NCBI RefSeq assembly: GCF_035916875.1
Contig: NZ_JAXUHN010000059.1
Span: 1-53,345, forward strand
Direction of reading: 5' to 3'
Length of the DNA: 53,345 bases
From: Methylomicrobium sp035916875
GTDB lineage: Bacteria; Pseudomonadota; Gammaproteobacteria; Methylococcales; Methylomonadaceae
The notes under the pieces were generated by a model. It made no database searches. It was given only the letters and a program-made list of their open reading frames with translations, and was not told the origin of the DNA. The first letter of the stretch is position 1; every line of letters begins with the position of its first letter. Made by a program: the position numbers and the translations under genes. Below, piece by piece: positions 8,279 to 17,807 of the stretch.

Positions 8279-9526
8279 TCAGCCGGGCAAAAATTTGACC
8301 AATTTGACCGAACTCTGGTCGCGTTTGATGATCTCCAGCGGGTAACCGTGCAGCTTGATGCCGGTGCCTGCCTCGGGGATGGTTTCCATGAATTCGATGA
8401 TCAAGCCGTTCAGCGTTTTGGGGCCTTCCGTCGGGAGTTCCCATTGCATCAGCCGGTTCAATTCCCGGACGGTGATGCCGGCATCGACCAAATAACTGCC
8501 GTCAGCCTGTTTTCTGAAGGTGACTTCATCAGTGACTAGCCCACCGACGATTTCCTGCAACAAATCATCGAGCGTCACGAGTCCCTGCACATCGCCGTAT
8601 TCATCCACGACCAGCCCGATCCGCAGTTTTTCGATCTTGAAATGCTGAATTTGCTCATGAATGGGCGTGCTGTCCGGAATGAATGCCGGTTTGGTTAGTG
8701 CATTCAACAGCATGGATTTATCGAAGTTGTCCTGATTGATCTTTAGCAGCACATTTCGCAGATGCAAAAAGCCGACCACCCGGTCGATGCTTTTTTTATA
8801 GACCGGCAAACGGGTGTGAGGACTGTTTTTGATTTGGAGGATGATCTCTTCGATCGGTAGTTCCAGATCGATGCCGTAAATTTCATTGCGCGGCGTCATG
8901 ATGTCTTCGACCGTCGCCGATTCGAGATCGAGAATGCCGAGCAGCATTTTTTGATAGCGCGAGGGAATCAGGCTTTCCGCTTCCGTCACAATGCTGCGGA
9001 GTTCTTCCTTGTTCAACGTTTCATGGTTGTTTTTACTCACCCGGACGCCGACCATCCTGAGCAGCAGGTTGGCGGTCAGGTTGATGCTCAACACCATGGG
9101 ATAGGCCGCTTTCAAGAGCGGGACATAAATCCAGGCTGCTGGAAACGCCAGCATTTCCGGCTTGACTGCGGCCAGGGTTTTCGGCGTGACTTCGGAAAAA
9201 ATCAAAACCACGATCGTCAACAGCACGGCCGCAATCGTAATGATCGATTCGTCTTCGCCATAGAGCCGGATAGCGAGAACTGTTGTGATCGAGGAGGCCG
9301 CAATGTTCACAAACACGTTGCCGAGCAGAATCAGGCTGATCAGGCGGTCGGGACGTTGCAGCAAATTATGTGCCTTGGTGGCGCCTTTATGATGCAATTT
9401 GACCAGATGCTTTAGCCGGTACCGGTTCAGCATCATCAATGCGGTTTCGGAGCCGGAAAAAAACGAGGATAAAACGAGCATCAGGGCAAGCAAGCCCCAT
9501 AGTATGCCGAGGGGTAATTCGTTCAA
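8279..9526 (-). CDS. CorC/HlyC-family membrane protein (DUF21-CBS-CBS-CorC_HlyC), YfjD/CorB-like
   Basis: Protein of 415 aa. The N-terminal DUF21 domain has about four membrane segments and begins with LALMLVLSSFFSGSETALMM. A CBS pair follows (from about EDIMTPRNEIYGID to GLVVDEYGDVQGLVTLDDLL), and then a C-terminal transporter-associated domain (DGSYLVDAGITVRELNRLM). This matches E. coli YfjD and Salmonella CorB, linked to Mg2+/Co2+ export or resistance. Transport activity is inferred from the family. The gene ends convergently with pcm and starts upstream of adk on the opposite strand. Confidence 0.92.
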   Translation of the reverse strand: MNELPLGILWGLLALMLVLSSFFSGSETALMMLNRYRLKHLVKLHHKGATKAHNLLQRPDRLISLILLGNVFVNIAASSITTVLAIRLYGEDESIITIAAVLLTIVVLIFSEVTPKTLAAVKPEMLAFPAAWIYVPLLKAAYPMVLSINLTANLLLRMVGVRVSKNNHETLNKEELRSIVTEAESLIPSRYQKMLLGILDLESATVEDIMTPRNEIYGIDLELPIEEIILQIKNSPHTRLPVYKKSIDRVVGFLHLRNVLLKINQDNFDKSMLLNALTKPAFIPDSTPIHEQIQHFKIEKLRIGLVVDEYGDVQGLVTLDDLLQEIVGGLVTDEVTFRKQADGSYLVDAGITVRELNRLMQWELPTEGPKTLNGLIIEFMETIPEAGTGIKLHGYPLEIIKRDQSSVKLVKFLPG

Positions 9527-9653
9527 GGAAGGGGGTCTCTTTTATTGAGGAAGTGTTTAGTCTCTACGCTGAGAGATTTTTGTCAAGTTTCTTGTGGCGA
9601 TCGGGTTGCTGAAATGTAAAGTCCTCAAATTTTACAACAGTTTAAGACTGAAC

Positions 9654-9662
9654 TGTTATAGA
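9654..9662 (+). promoter_or_regulatory. Possible extended -10 promoter for adk
   Basis: TGTTATAGA reads as an extended -10 element (TG-n-TATAGA), with a TTTACA (9631-9636) 20 bp upstream as a loosely spaced -35. It lies about 60 bp before the adk start. The evidence is only sequence resemblance. Confidence 0.3.
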
Positions 9663-9724
9663 ATATGCGGTCAAGCTTCTTATTGGGAAGCCTTTTTAAC
9701 GACGCAAAAACCGGGAGTTATTTC

Positions 9725-10363
9725 ATGCGCATCATCCTGTTAGGGAGTCCGGGTTCCGGTAAGGGAACTCAGGCACAATTCATTACTCAAAAATACGGTA
9801 TTCCCCAGATTTCGACCGGCGACATGCTGCGCGCTGCGGTGAGAGCGGGTACGCCTTTGGGGATTGAAGCCAAAAAAGTGATGGATGCGGGCGGTTTGGT
9901 GTCTGACGACATCATTTTGGGATTGATCAAGGAGCGCATCGCCCAGGACGATTGCGCGAACGGTTTTTTGCTCGACGGTTTTCCACGCACGATTGCGCAG
10001 GCGGAAGGTTTGAAGGCGATGGGCATTGATATTAGCCATGTCGTTGAAATTGCTGTTGACGATGAGGAAATCGTCAAGCGCATGGCCGGACGGCGAGTGC
10101 ATCCTGGTTCGGGGCGCAGTTACCATGTCATATTCAATCCGCCGAAAGTCGAGGGCGTCGATGATGTGACCGGTGAAGCGCTGATTCAGCGCGATGACGA
10201 CAAGGAAGAAACGGTCCGCAAGCGTTTGCAGGTTTACCATGATCAGACCAAGCCGTTGGTCGGCTATTATTCCGCCGAGGGTCAAACCGCTAAATTCGCG
10301 ACGATTGCCGGCGTCGGCGATGTCGGGCAAATCACCGCCAAACTGTTTGCTGTATTGGAATAG
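9725..10363 (+). CDS. adk: Adenylate kinase
   Basis: Adenylate kinase of 212 aa (ATP + AMP to 2 ADP). The P-loop is LGSPGSGKGTQ at the N-terminus. The AMP-binding motif GFPRTIAQAEGL and the LID region (GRRVHPGSGRSYHVIFNPP) are present. The LID lacks the four zinc-binding cysteines, as in other Gram-negative enzymes. The start at 9725 is preferred over 9665 because MRIILLGSPGSGKG is the family N-terminus and GGGAG lies 8-12 bases upstream. Confidence 0.98.
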   Translation: MRIILLGSPGSGKGTQAQFITQKYGIPQISTGDMLRAAVRAGTPLGIEAKKVMDAGGLVSDDIILGLIKERIAQDDCANGFLLDGFPRTIAQAEGLKAMGIDISHVVEIAVDDEEIVKRMAGRRVHPGSGRSYHVIFNPPKVEGVDDVTGEALIQRDDDKEETVRKRLQVYHDQTKPLVGYYSAEGQTAKFATIAGVGDVGQITAKLFAVLE

Positions 10364-10418
10364 ATTCACATAACATTCAATCTTGCCGAACGATCGGCTT
10401 AACCATAAATTAAGAGCT

Positions 10419-11834
10419 ATGCCGGGTAAAACATTATATGACAAATTATGGGAAGATCATGTCGTCCATACCGAGGACGACGGCTCTTCATTGATTTATA
10501 TCGACCGCCAATTGGTGCATGAGGTCACGTCGCCGCAGGCTTTCGAAGGACTGCGCCTGAGCGGGCGCAAACCGTGGTGCACCGATAGAAACCTGGCGGT
10601 GGCCGATCATAACGTGCCGACCACCGACCGCGACAAAGGCATCGCCGATCCGGTTTCCCGGTTGCAGGTCGAAACCCTCGAAAAGAACTGCGCCGAATTC
10701 GGCATCACCGAATTCGACATGGCCGACGTGCGTCAAGGCATCGTGCATGTGATCGGTCCTGAACAGGGCGCGACCTTGCCGGGTATGACCATTGTTTGCG
10801 GCGATTCGCATACCTCCACGCACGGCGCCTCCGGGGCGCTGGCGTTCGGCATCGGCACTTCCGAAGTCGAACACGTGTTGGCGACGCAATGCCTGGTGCA
10901 GAAAAAAGCCAAAAACATGCTGATCCGGGTCAACGGCAAGACCGGGCCCGGCGTGACTGCGAAAGACATCGTGCTAGCGATCATCGGCAAGATCGGTACC
11001 GCCGGCGGCAACGGTTATACGATCGAATTTGCCGGCGAGGCGATCCGCGCCTTGTCGATGGAAGGCCGCATGACGATCTGCAACATGGCGATCGAAGCCG
11101 GCGCACGCGCGGGTCTGATAGGTGTCGACGATGTGACGATCGACTATTACCGCGACCGTCCTTATTCGCCGAAAGGCAACGACTGGTTCATGGCCGAACG
11201 GGTGTGGCAGAACCTGCATTCGGATCCGGATGCGGTGTTCGATAAGACAATCGACATCGACGCAGCCTCGATCAGGCCGCAGGTGACCTGGGGTACTTCG
11301 CCGGAACTGGTGGTGGCGGTCGATGACAAGGTGCCCGATCCTGCGCTCGAAGCGGATGCGACCAAGAAGCAAAGCATGATTCAGGCCTTGAAATATATGG
11401 ATCTGAAGCCCGGCCAGGCGATTACCGACATCAAGCTCGACAAGATTTTCATCGGCTCCTGCACCAACTCCCGTATTGAGGATTTGCGCGCGGCGGCTGC
11501 GGTGGCGAAAGGCAAGAAACTGGCGTCGAACATCAAGCTGGCGCTGGTCGTTCCGGGTTCCGGTCTGGTCAAGCATCAGGCCGAAGCGGAAGGTCTGGAC
11601 AAAATCTTTACCGATGCGGGCTTTGAATGGCGCGATCCCGGCTGTTCGATGTGTCTGGCGATGAACGCGGATCGACTGGAGCCGGGCGAACGTTGCGCGT
11701 CAACCTCGAACCGCAATTTCGAGGGCAGGCAAGGTTATGGCGGACGTACGCATCTGGTTAGTCCGGAGATGGCTGCAGCGGCCGCGATTGCGGGTCATTT
11801 TGTCGATGTGAGTACTTGGGAGGTACGTCAATGA
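10419..11834 (+). CDS. leuC: 3-isopropylmalate dehydratase, large subunit
   Basis: LeuC of 471 aa forms with LeuD the isomerase that interconverts 2- and 3-isopropylmalate in leucine synthesis. It is an aconitase-family [4Fe-4S] protein; the cluster cysteines are in FIGSCTNSR and DPGCSMC. Other family blocks include CGDSHTSTHGA and STSNRNFEGRQG. The start at 10419 (MPGKTLYDKLWEDH) matches the family and is preferred over an in-frame start 12 codons upstream. The stop overlaps the leuD start (ATGA). Confidence 0.98.
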   Translation: MPGKTLYDKLWEDHVVHTEDDGSSLIYIDRQLVHEVTSPQAFEGLRLSGRKPWCTDRNLAVADHNVPTTDRDKGIADPVSRLQVETLEKNCAEFGITEFDMADVRQGIVHVIGPEQGATLPGMTIVCGDSHTSTHGASGALAFGIGTSEVEHVLATQCLVQKKAKNMLIRVNGKTGPGVTAKDIVLAIIGKIGTAGGNGYTIEFAGEAIRALSMEGRMTICNMAIEAGARAGLIGVDDVTIDYYRDRPYSPKGNDWFMAERVWQNLHSDPDAVFDKTIDIDAASIRPQVTWGTSPELVVAVDDKVPDPALEADATKKQSMIQALKYMDLKPGQAITDIKLDKIFIGSCTNSRIEDLRAAAAVAKGKKLASNIKLALVVPGSGLVKHQAEAEGLDKIFTDAGFEWRDPGCSMCLAMNADRLEPGERCASTSNRNFEGRQGYGGRTHLVSPEMAAAAAIAGHFVDVSTWEVRQ

Positions 11835-12466
11835 GAGCGTTTACGCAAATAACAGGGCTGGTTGCGCCGATTGATCGCGCCAATATCGACACCGATGCGA
11901 TCATTCCGAAACAGTTTTTAAAATCGATTCGCCGTTCCGGTTTCGGTCCTTACTTGTTCGACGAGTGGCGTTACCTGGATCGCGGCGAGCCGGACATGGA
12001 TTGCTCCGAGCGGCCGTTGAACGAGCATTTCATTTTGAATCAGCCGGACTACCAAGGTTCGGAAATCCTGCTGACCCGCGAAAATTTCGGCTGTGGTTCG
12101 TCGCGCGAACATGCGCCTTGGGCTTTGGAAGACTATGGCTTCCGCGCAATTATCGCGCCCAGCTTCGCGGACATTTTTTATAACAACTGCTTCAAGAACG
12201 GACTGTTGCCGATCGCGTTACCGGCCGCTGAAGTCGATAGCCTGTTCCAGGAACTGGTTCCCGGCTACCGATTGGCGATCGATCTGGCCGCGCAAACGAT
12301 CACCACGCCGGCCGGCCGGGTGATTCGGTTCGATGTTGATCAAGCGCGGAAATACCGTTTGTTGAATGGGCTTGACGATATTGCCTTGTCTTTGCAACAT
12401 GCGGACAAGATCAGAGACTATGAAGCCAAACGCGCCAAGCGCGCGCCTTGGTTGTTCGCGGGCTGA
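11831..12466 (+). CDS. leuD: 3-isopropylmalate dehydratase, small subunit
   Basis: LeuD of 211 aa is the swivel subunit that completes the LeuC active site. It starts MRAFTQITGLVAPIDRANID and contains IIPKQFLKSI and NFGCGSSREHAPWAL, the family signature. The start at 11831 overlaps the leuC stop. In most gammaproteobacteria leuB follows directly. Here only about 100 bp of non-coding sequence separate leuD from asd, so leuB is not at this locus. Confidence 0.98.
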   Translation: MRAFTQITGLVAPIDRANIDTDAIIPKQFLKSIRRSGFGPYLFDEWRYLDRGEPDMDCSERPLNEHFILNQPDYQGSEILLTRENFGCGSSREHAPWALEDYGFRAIIAPSFADIFYNNCFKNGLLPIALPAAEVDSLFQELVPGYRLAIDLAAQTITTPAGRVIRFDVDQARKYRLLNGLDDIALSLQHADKIRDYEAKRAKRAPWLFAG

Positions 12467-12567
12467 TTCCGGGCCTTGTCAATCGCGGATGGAACCGAGA
12501 CGGCTTCATCCGCTTTCGTTTCATTTCAGAATGAGCCGCGCGTCGGCTGTTTTCCAAGGGTTGTTTA

Positions 12568-13590
12568 ATGTCAAAAGTTTATAACGTTGCAGTGGTTGGC
12601 GCGACCGGTGCCGTCGGCGAAGCGATGCTGTCGATACTTGAAGAGCGCAATTTTCCGGTCGGCGAAGTGTATGCGCTGGCCAGCAGCAAGTCGGTCGGCA
12701 AACGCATTCCGTTCAAGGGCGGCTCGTTAAAGGTCGAGGATCTGGCGACCTTCGATTTTTCAAAGGCGCAGATCGGCCTGTTTTCGGCCGGTGGCTCGGT
12801 GTCCGCCGAATACGCGCCAAAGGCGGCAGCGGCCGGTTGCATCGTTGTCGACAATACCTCGCATTTTCGCTATGACGACGATATCCCGTTGGTCGTGCCG
12901 GAAGTCAATCCGGAAAAAATTGCCGACTATAAAAACCGTGGCATCATCGCGAATCCGAATTGCTCTACAATTCAGATGTTAGTTGCCTTAAAGCCGATTT
13001 ACGATGCGGCCGGCATCGACCGGATTAACATCTGTACTTATCAGGCCGTTTCCGGCACTGGTAAAAAAGGCATCGATGAAGTCGCGGGCCAAACGGCGAG
13101 ACTGTTGAACGGCCAGCCGATCGAGAGCAAGGTTTATCCGAAGCAGATCGCCTTTAATGTGCTGCCGCAGATCGATGTGTTTATGGACAATGGCTACACG
13201 AAAGAAGAAATGAAGATGGTCTGGGAAACTCAGAAAATTCTCGGCGACACATCTGTCAAGGTCAATGCAACCGCGGTTCGCGTGCCGGTTTTCTACGGCC
13301 ATTCCGAAGCGGTGCATATTGAAACCCGTCACAAAATCAGCGTCGAGAAAGTCAGGGAACTGCTCGCGCATGCGCCGGGGGTAAAGGTCGTTGACGAACG
13401 CAAAAACGGCGGCTGGCCGACCGCGGTGACCGAGTCGTCAGGCCATGACGAAGTGTTCGTCGGCCGTATTCGGGAAGACATTTCGCATCCGTTGGGACTC
13501 GACCTGTGGGTGGTCGGCGATAACGTGCGCAAGGGTGCCGCGCTGAACAGCGTACAAATCGCCGAGGTGCTAGTAAAAAATTACATCTAG
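12568..13590 (+). CDS. asd: Aspartate-semialdehyde dehydrogenase
   Basis: Enzyme of 340 aa that reduces aspartyl phosphate with NADPH to the semialdehyde, the branch point to lysine/diaminopimelate, threonine and methionine. The nucleotide-binding start VAVVGATGAVGEAML and the active-site block ANPNCSTIQM (catalytic Cys) are present, with the proton-acceptor His region near the centre of the C-terminal half. The asd-fimV order is common in gammaproteobacteria. The length and motifs fit the Pseudomonas/Vibrio-type enzyme; the E. coli type is about 367 aa. Confidence 0.97.
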   Translation: MSKVYNVAVVGATGAVGEAMLSILEERNFPVGEVYALASSKSVGKRIPFKGGSLKVEDLATFDFSKAQIGLFSAGGSVSAEYAPKAAAAGCIVVDNTSHFRYDDDIPLVVPEVNPEKIADYKNRGIIANPNCSTIQMLVALKPIYDAAGIDRINICTYQAVSGTGKKGIDEVAGQTARLLNGQPIESKVYPKQIAFNVLPQIDVFMDNGYTKEEMKMVWETQKILGDTSVKVNATAVRVPVFYGHSEAVHIETRHKISVEKVRELLAHAPGVKVVDERKNGGWPTAVTESSGHDEVFVGRIREDISHPLGLDLWVVGDNVRKGAALNSVQIAEVLVKNYI

Positions 13591-13645
13591 TCTAAGCTTT
13601 ACTGTGTATTTCAACTGTTCGCGGCGATAGACCGAGGTAATTATT

Positions 13646-16360
13646 GTGAAAGAGAGTAACGTGAGCAATTTGACCAGGACTTTAGCGGTATTGTCGTTGT
13701 TGGCTCCGACGGGCGCCTATCCGTTAGGGATAGGAGAAATTAAATTGCATTCGGCCCTCAATCAAAATTTGGATGCCGAGATTTCCTTGATGTTGTCGGC
13801 GGGCGAGCGAATTTCCGACGTAAAGGTCGGTCTTGCGCCTCCCGATAAATTTGATGAACGCGGCGTGCCATGGTCCTATTTCCTGTCAAACATCAGCTTC
13901 GAGCCGGCGGTGCGCGCCGACGGCTCGGCAGTGATCAAGGTCAGATCGCGAGAAGCGTTAAAAGAACCGGTTTTAGACCTGTTGCTACAAGTTACCTGGC
14001 CGAAAGGCACGTCCTACCGCAAGTTTTCTTTGCTTGTTGATCCGCCGGCCGCCTATGCACAGCCGACTGTCCCCATCATGCGAGTTCCCGAGACGATTGC
14101 CAGTACGCCGGCTGTCTCCGCGCCGCCTGCATCCACGTACTATACGCCAGAGCCGCGTCCGGAGGCTCCAGTTTCCGCTTCAGAGCCAAGAACTGTGCGC
14201 CAAGCCCGCAAAGATGACATCGTAAAAGGGATTTACGGACCGACCCGGAAGAATGATACGCTGTGGGGCATAGCCGAGAAGGCGAGCAAGCCGTATAAGG
14301 TTTCGGTCGAGCAAATGATGGTCGCGATTTATCAGGCCAATCCGGGTGCATTCTACAAAGACAATGTGAATGCCTTGCTGGCGAGAGTTAAAATCAAGAT
14401 TCCTGATCGCGAAACCGTCGTCAAATTATCGCATCAGGATGCTTTGGCTGAGTTCAATCGTCAGAACGAAGCCTGGAAAAGCCATTCGCAACCTGTTTCC
14501 ACTGAGGAAGTGGCCAAGGCAGTTCAGAAAGAAGCGGCGCCGACTGAAAAACCGATCGAGAATCAGTTGACATTGGCTGCGCCTGCCGAAGCGACGGTTG
14601 CCGAAAAAGCGGTCATTACTCCTGGACAGGAACAGAATGCGGCTAAATCCGATTCCGGCAACGCGGAGTCGGAAGCGGCAGCAGCTGGCGCCAAAGCAAA
14701 TGAAGAAATGCTGGCAAGAGTGGCGGCGCTGGAGCAGCAGTTGGCGAAAATGCAGGCTTTGTTGACGATAAAAGAGCAGCAATTGGCCGCAGTACAAACT
14801 CAGGCTGAACAGGTGCCTAAATCGGCGACTGATTCTGCCGTAACCCCAGTTCAGCCAACTGAGGCCTTGCCACAAGCCCAGCCTGCTCCGGTGGTGCAGC
14901 AGCCGTCTGCGCAAACGCAATCAGTGCCGCAGCCCGCGCCTGAGCAAGCACCTCAATCGGCGGTGTCTGAGCAAACGGCCAACCCTGCGCCTGCACAAGC
15001 GGGAAAACCTGCCTCTGTTAAAAAACCGGTCAGCCGCCCTGCGCCTGCGCCCGAACCGATAGAGGAGCCGTTGCCTTTGGGACTGATCGGCGGGGCCGGC
15101 GCGGCTATTTTTTCGATATTGGGATTTTTCTGGTGGCGGAAACGCAAAAGTATAAGCGAAGCCTCGCTGAATACCGAGAGCATGTTTTCGCCGTCTATCA
15201 TTTATAAGGCCCCGGAAACCGACTCAGGTTTTTCGATTCCTGTGTTGAATGAAAATACCGCCTACGATACCAATCCGGTTGGCGAGAGTTCTTTTCTGAG
15301 CGAGTTCACGCCTAGCGATTTTGACGCTTTTGATAATGATCAGGGCGAGATCGATCCAATCTCCGAAGCGGATGTTTATCTGGCTTATGGCCGCTACCAA
15401 CAGGCCGAAGAACTGATGCGTAACGCGATCGAGAGCCACCCCGATCGTGACGAGTGCAAGCTGAAGTTGCTTGAAATCTACTATGCAGGTGAAGACAAGG
15501 CTGGTTTCGAAGCGTTTGCAAAAGAATTAGCTGCTGGCGGTAAAAGCAAGGACACAGTTTTCTGGGAAAAGGTGAGTGAAATGGGGCAAGAAATTTGCCC
15601 TGATTCGTCATTGTTTTCATCAGAATCACAACTGGCGCCAAGTGAGGGCAATCTCATTGCCGGCGAGCCTGGATCGATCAATTTGGCCAAGCAGGATCTG
15701 TCTCGGCAAGATGATTACGATGCGCAGTTCGACGCTGATTTTGATCCGGCTGCATTCAATACTTCTTTTAAGGATGATGTCGAGCCGGAACCGGCGAATG
15801 CCGATAACAGCTTTGCCGATTTCGATCTGGCCGGCTTTACGTTGGACGCTGCGGCCGATGAAGGCGAACAACAGAACAACCAGAGTATCGATTTCGATCT
15901 CGGTCAGTTCTCCACCGATGAAGCGGGTGCTGATGCCCTGTTAAAGGATAATCACTCGGCGGATAAAAATGACTTTGACCTTGAGTCTTTTGATTTCAAG
16001 CCAGGCATTTCCGAGGCTGCGGAAAGCAAGGAAGATGCCGGAGCATTCGCAATCGATCAATTCGATTTGAAGGCAGAATCTGCGGATGATCAGCAGGAAA
16101 ATGCTTTTTCCGACGAGTTTAACTTTGACTTTGACTTTTCTTCGCTAGGAGCTGACGAGTCAGAGGATGATCAGGCTGAAATCTCCGGAGTTTCCGATCT
16201 GACAGATATGGATGAACTGGAGACCAAACTGGATCTGGCAAAGGCATATCGCGATATGGGAGATAATGAGTCGGCCAAGGATATCGTCGCTGAAGTGCTT
16301 GAAAAAGGCAGCACCGAACAAAAAAAGATGGCCCAAGTTCTGCTCGGGGAACTGATCTAG
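13646..16360 (+). CDS. fimV: FimV/HubP-family polar peptidoglycan-binding protein
   Basis: Protein of 904 aa, starting at GTG 13646 with GAGGT upstream. After a signal sequence, a conserved FimV N-terminal domain begins GIGEIKLHSALNQNLDAEI. A LysM-type segment follows near GPTRKNDTLWGIAEKA. Next are a coiled coil (about 350-385, LARVAALEQQLAKMQALL), a Pro/Ala/Gln-rich stretch, one membrane span (LGLIGGAGAAIFSILGFFWW) and a long acidic cytoplasmic region. The region ends in the FimV C-terminal TPR-like domain (KLDLAKAYRDMGDNESAKDI). FimV organises the cell pole, type IV pili and twitching. In relatives truA usually follows; here a convergent rnd follows instead. Confidence 0.93.
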   Translation: MKESNVSNLTRTLAVLSLLAPTGAYPLGIGEIKLHSALNQNLDAEISLMLSAGERISDVKVGLAPPDKFDERGVPWSYFLSNISFEPAVRADGSAVIKVRSREALKEPVLDLLLQVTWPKGTSYRKFSLLVDPPAAYAQPTVPIMRVPETIASTPAVSAPPASTYYTPEPRPEAPVSASEPRTVRQARKDDIVKGIYGPTRKNDTLWGIAEKASKPYKVSVEQMMVAIYQANPGAFYKDNVNALLARVKIKIPDRETVVKLSHQDALAEFNRQNEAWKSHSQPVSTEEVAKAVQKEAAPTEKPIENQLTLAAPAEATVAEKAVITPGQEQNAAKSDSGNAESEAAAAGAKANEEMLARVAALEQQLAKMQALLTIKEQQLAAVQTQAEQVPKSATDSAVTPVQPTEALPQAQPAPVVQQPSAQTQSVPQPAPEQAPQSAVSEQTANPAPAQAGKPASVKKPVSRPAPAPEPIEEPLPLGLIGGAGAAIFSILGFFWWRKRKSISEASLNTESMFSPSIIYKAPETDSGFSIPVLNENTAYDTNPVGESSFLSEFTPSDFDAFDNDQGEIDPISEADVYLAYGRYQQAEELMRNAIESHPDRDECKLKLLEIYYAGEDKAGFEAFAKELAAGGKSKDTVFWEKVSEMGQEICPDSSLFSSESQLAPSEGNLIAGEPGSINLAKQDLSRQDDYDAQFDADFDPAAFNTSFKDDVEPEPANADNSFADFDLAGFTLDAAADEGEQQNNQSIDFDLGQFSTDEAGADALLKDNHSADKNDFDLESFDFKPGISEAAESKEDAGAFAIDQFDLKAESADDQQENAFSDEFNFDFDFSSLGADESEDDQAEISGVSDLTDMDELETKLDLAKAYRDMGDNESAKDIVAEVLEKGSTEQKKMAQVLLGELI

Positions 16361-16378
16361 CAACTCCCTTACTGTTGA

Positions 16379-16422
16379 ATCAATCTGGAAGTAACAAAAA
16401 ATCAGCTTGCTTCCGGATTGAT
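16379..16422. terminator. Hairpin between convergent fimV and rnd
   Basis: A 13-bp inverted repeat (ATCAATCTGGAAG at 16379-16391 with CTTCCGGATTGAT at 16410-16422, one G-T wobble) closes an 18-nt loop 19 bp after the fimV stop. There is no U-run on either strand, so termination is uncertain. Confidence 0.35.
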
Positions 16423-16531
16423 GTTTCCAAGCACTTATTTACCGTAATCCGACAATGCAATCGAAGCGAGGTTTATAAGCGCAAAACTTTTTATATCCCT
16501 TGTCTCGCTATAACAAGCGGCACTGCCAACA

Positions 16532-17686
16532 TTATCTGGCAATGATCTGAAGATTGTCTTCTTTGATCCCGAGCAACAATTCGCCCCGCAAAATTCCTAG
16601 CAGTTCCTTGCCGGCCATGCTGTAACGCCATCCGTGCAGCAAAGCGCAGTCGCCTTCATCATTATTGAACAGTAAGGATTCCAAGTCCTTTCGAGTGGCA
16701 AGAATATTTGGATTCAAGGCGTTTTCTTCGGCCCTGATCCTGACGATCGCGGTTAAGAGATCAACGATCGCTTCCTGTTGTTGAGTTTTCTTAGAGGGGC
16801 GTCCATCTTCATGCAAGGGAATCGGCGGGCGGTTTTTGGCCGCGTTGATGATCTTGCACAAGGTGGAGCCATAACGGCTAACGGTGCGTTCATTAATCCC
16901 TCGGATTTGTGACAGATCGGCTACCGTTTCCGGCTGAAGTTTTGCAATGTCAAACAGCAGTTCATCGCGGATAAGCCAACCTTTAGGCCGGTTTTCGCTT
17001 TGTGCGGCGCTTTCTCGCCATTCGGCGAGTGCCTGAATAATCGAAAGCTGCTTGCCGGTCAGCTTGTTTTTACCCTTGATTTTTCGCCAGGCGTGTTCCG
17101 GCAAGACTTCATAAAGTGCCGGATTGGAGAGTTCAGAAAAATCGGGGTGCAGCCAATCGAGACGGCCCAAGGCGCTCAACTTGTCGCGCATGAGTTGATA
17201 GATTTTGCAAAGATAGATCACATCGTCCGCGGCATACTGAATTTCCGCTTCGCTGAGCGGGCGTTTGCTCCAGTCCGCGCGCGTGTGGGCCTTGTTCAGG
17301 TTTACATTCAAGAGATGCGAAACCAGCATCGCATACCCCGGATTGTCCTGATAACCGAGTAAAGGGGCGGCCACCTGCGTGTCAAAGATCGGCGAGGGCA
17401 GTTTCCCGGTCAATTGATAAAATATTTCCAAATCCTGGCGGCTGGAATGCAGCACTTTGATGATGCTGCCGTCATATAAGACATCAAAAAGCTCATCGAG
17501 TTGGGCGAGAGTAATCGGATCGACGCAAGCCACCCAGTCAGGAGTGGCGATCTGCAATAAGCAGAATTTTGGGTAATAGGTTTTTTCACGTAAAAATTCG
17601 GTGTCCAATGCGATCCACGGCGCAGCTTTGATGCGCGCGCAAATTTCGGATAGTTTTGCGGGTGTGTCGATATATTCAATCGCCAT
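16532..17686 (-). CDS. rnd: Ribonuclease D
   Basis: RNase D of 384 aa, a 3'-5' exoribonuclease that trims tRNA and other stable RNA precursors. The DEDD catalytic residues begin in WIALDTEFLREKTYYP (Asp28, Glu30), continue in VLHSSRQDLEIFY and end in EIQYAADDVIYL (DEDDy Tyr). One HRDC domain follows from about residue 210 (TGKQLSIIQALAEWRESAAQ), and a second, poorer one is at the C-terminus. Length matches E. coli (375 aa). It is on the same strand as the DbpA-domain gene and surA upstream. Confidence 0.96.
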   Translation of the reverse strand: MAIEYIDTPAKLSEICARIKAAPWIALDTEFLREKTYYPKFCLLQIATPDWVACVDPITLAQLDELFDVLYDGSIIKVLHSSRQDLEIFYQLTGKLPSPIFDTQVAAPLLGYQDNPGYAMLVSHLLNVNLNKAHTRADWSKRPLSEAEIQYAADDVIYLCKIYQLMRDKLSALGRLDWLHPDFSELSNPALYEVLPEHAWRKIKGKNKLTGKQLSIIQALAEWRESAAQSENRPKGWLIRDELLFDIAKLQPETVADLSQIRGINERTVSRYGSTLCKIINAAKNRPPIPLHEDGRPSKKTQQQEAIVDLLTAIVRIRAEENALNPNILATRKDLESLLFNNDEGDCALLHGWRYSMAGKELLGILRGELLLGIKEDNLQIIAR

Positions 17687-17807
17687 TGTACTTACGTTTC
17701 GAACCTTAAATAGGGGACAGTCGTTTTTGTCATAATTCGTTCTAGCAGAGGAGCGCCGAGGAAATGCACTAGAATCAACAGAAACGGATTCAATCTTTAC
17801 CGGAAAA

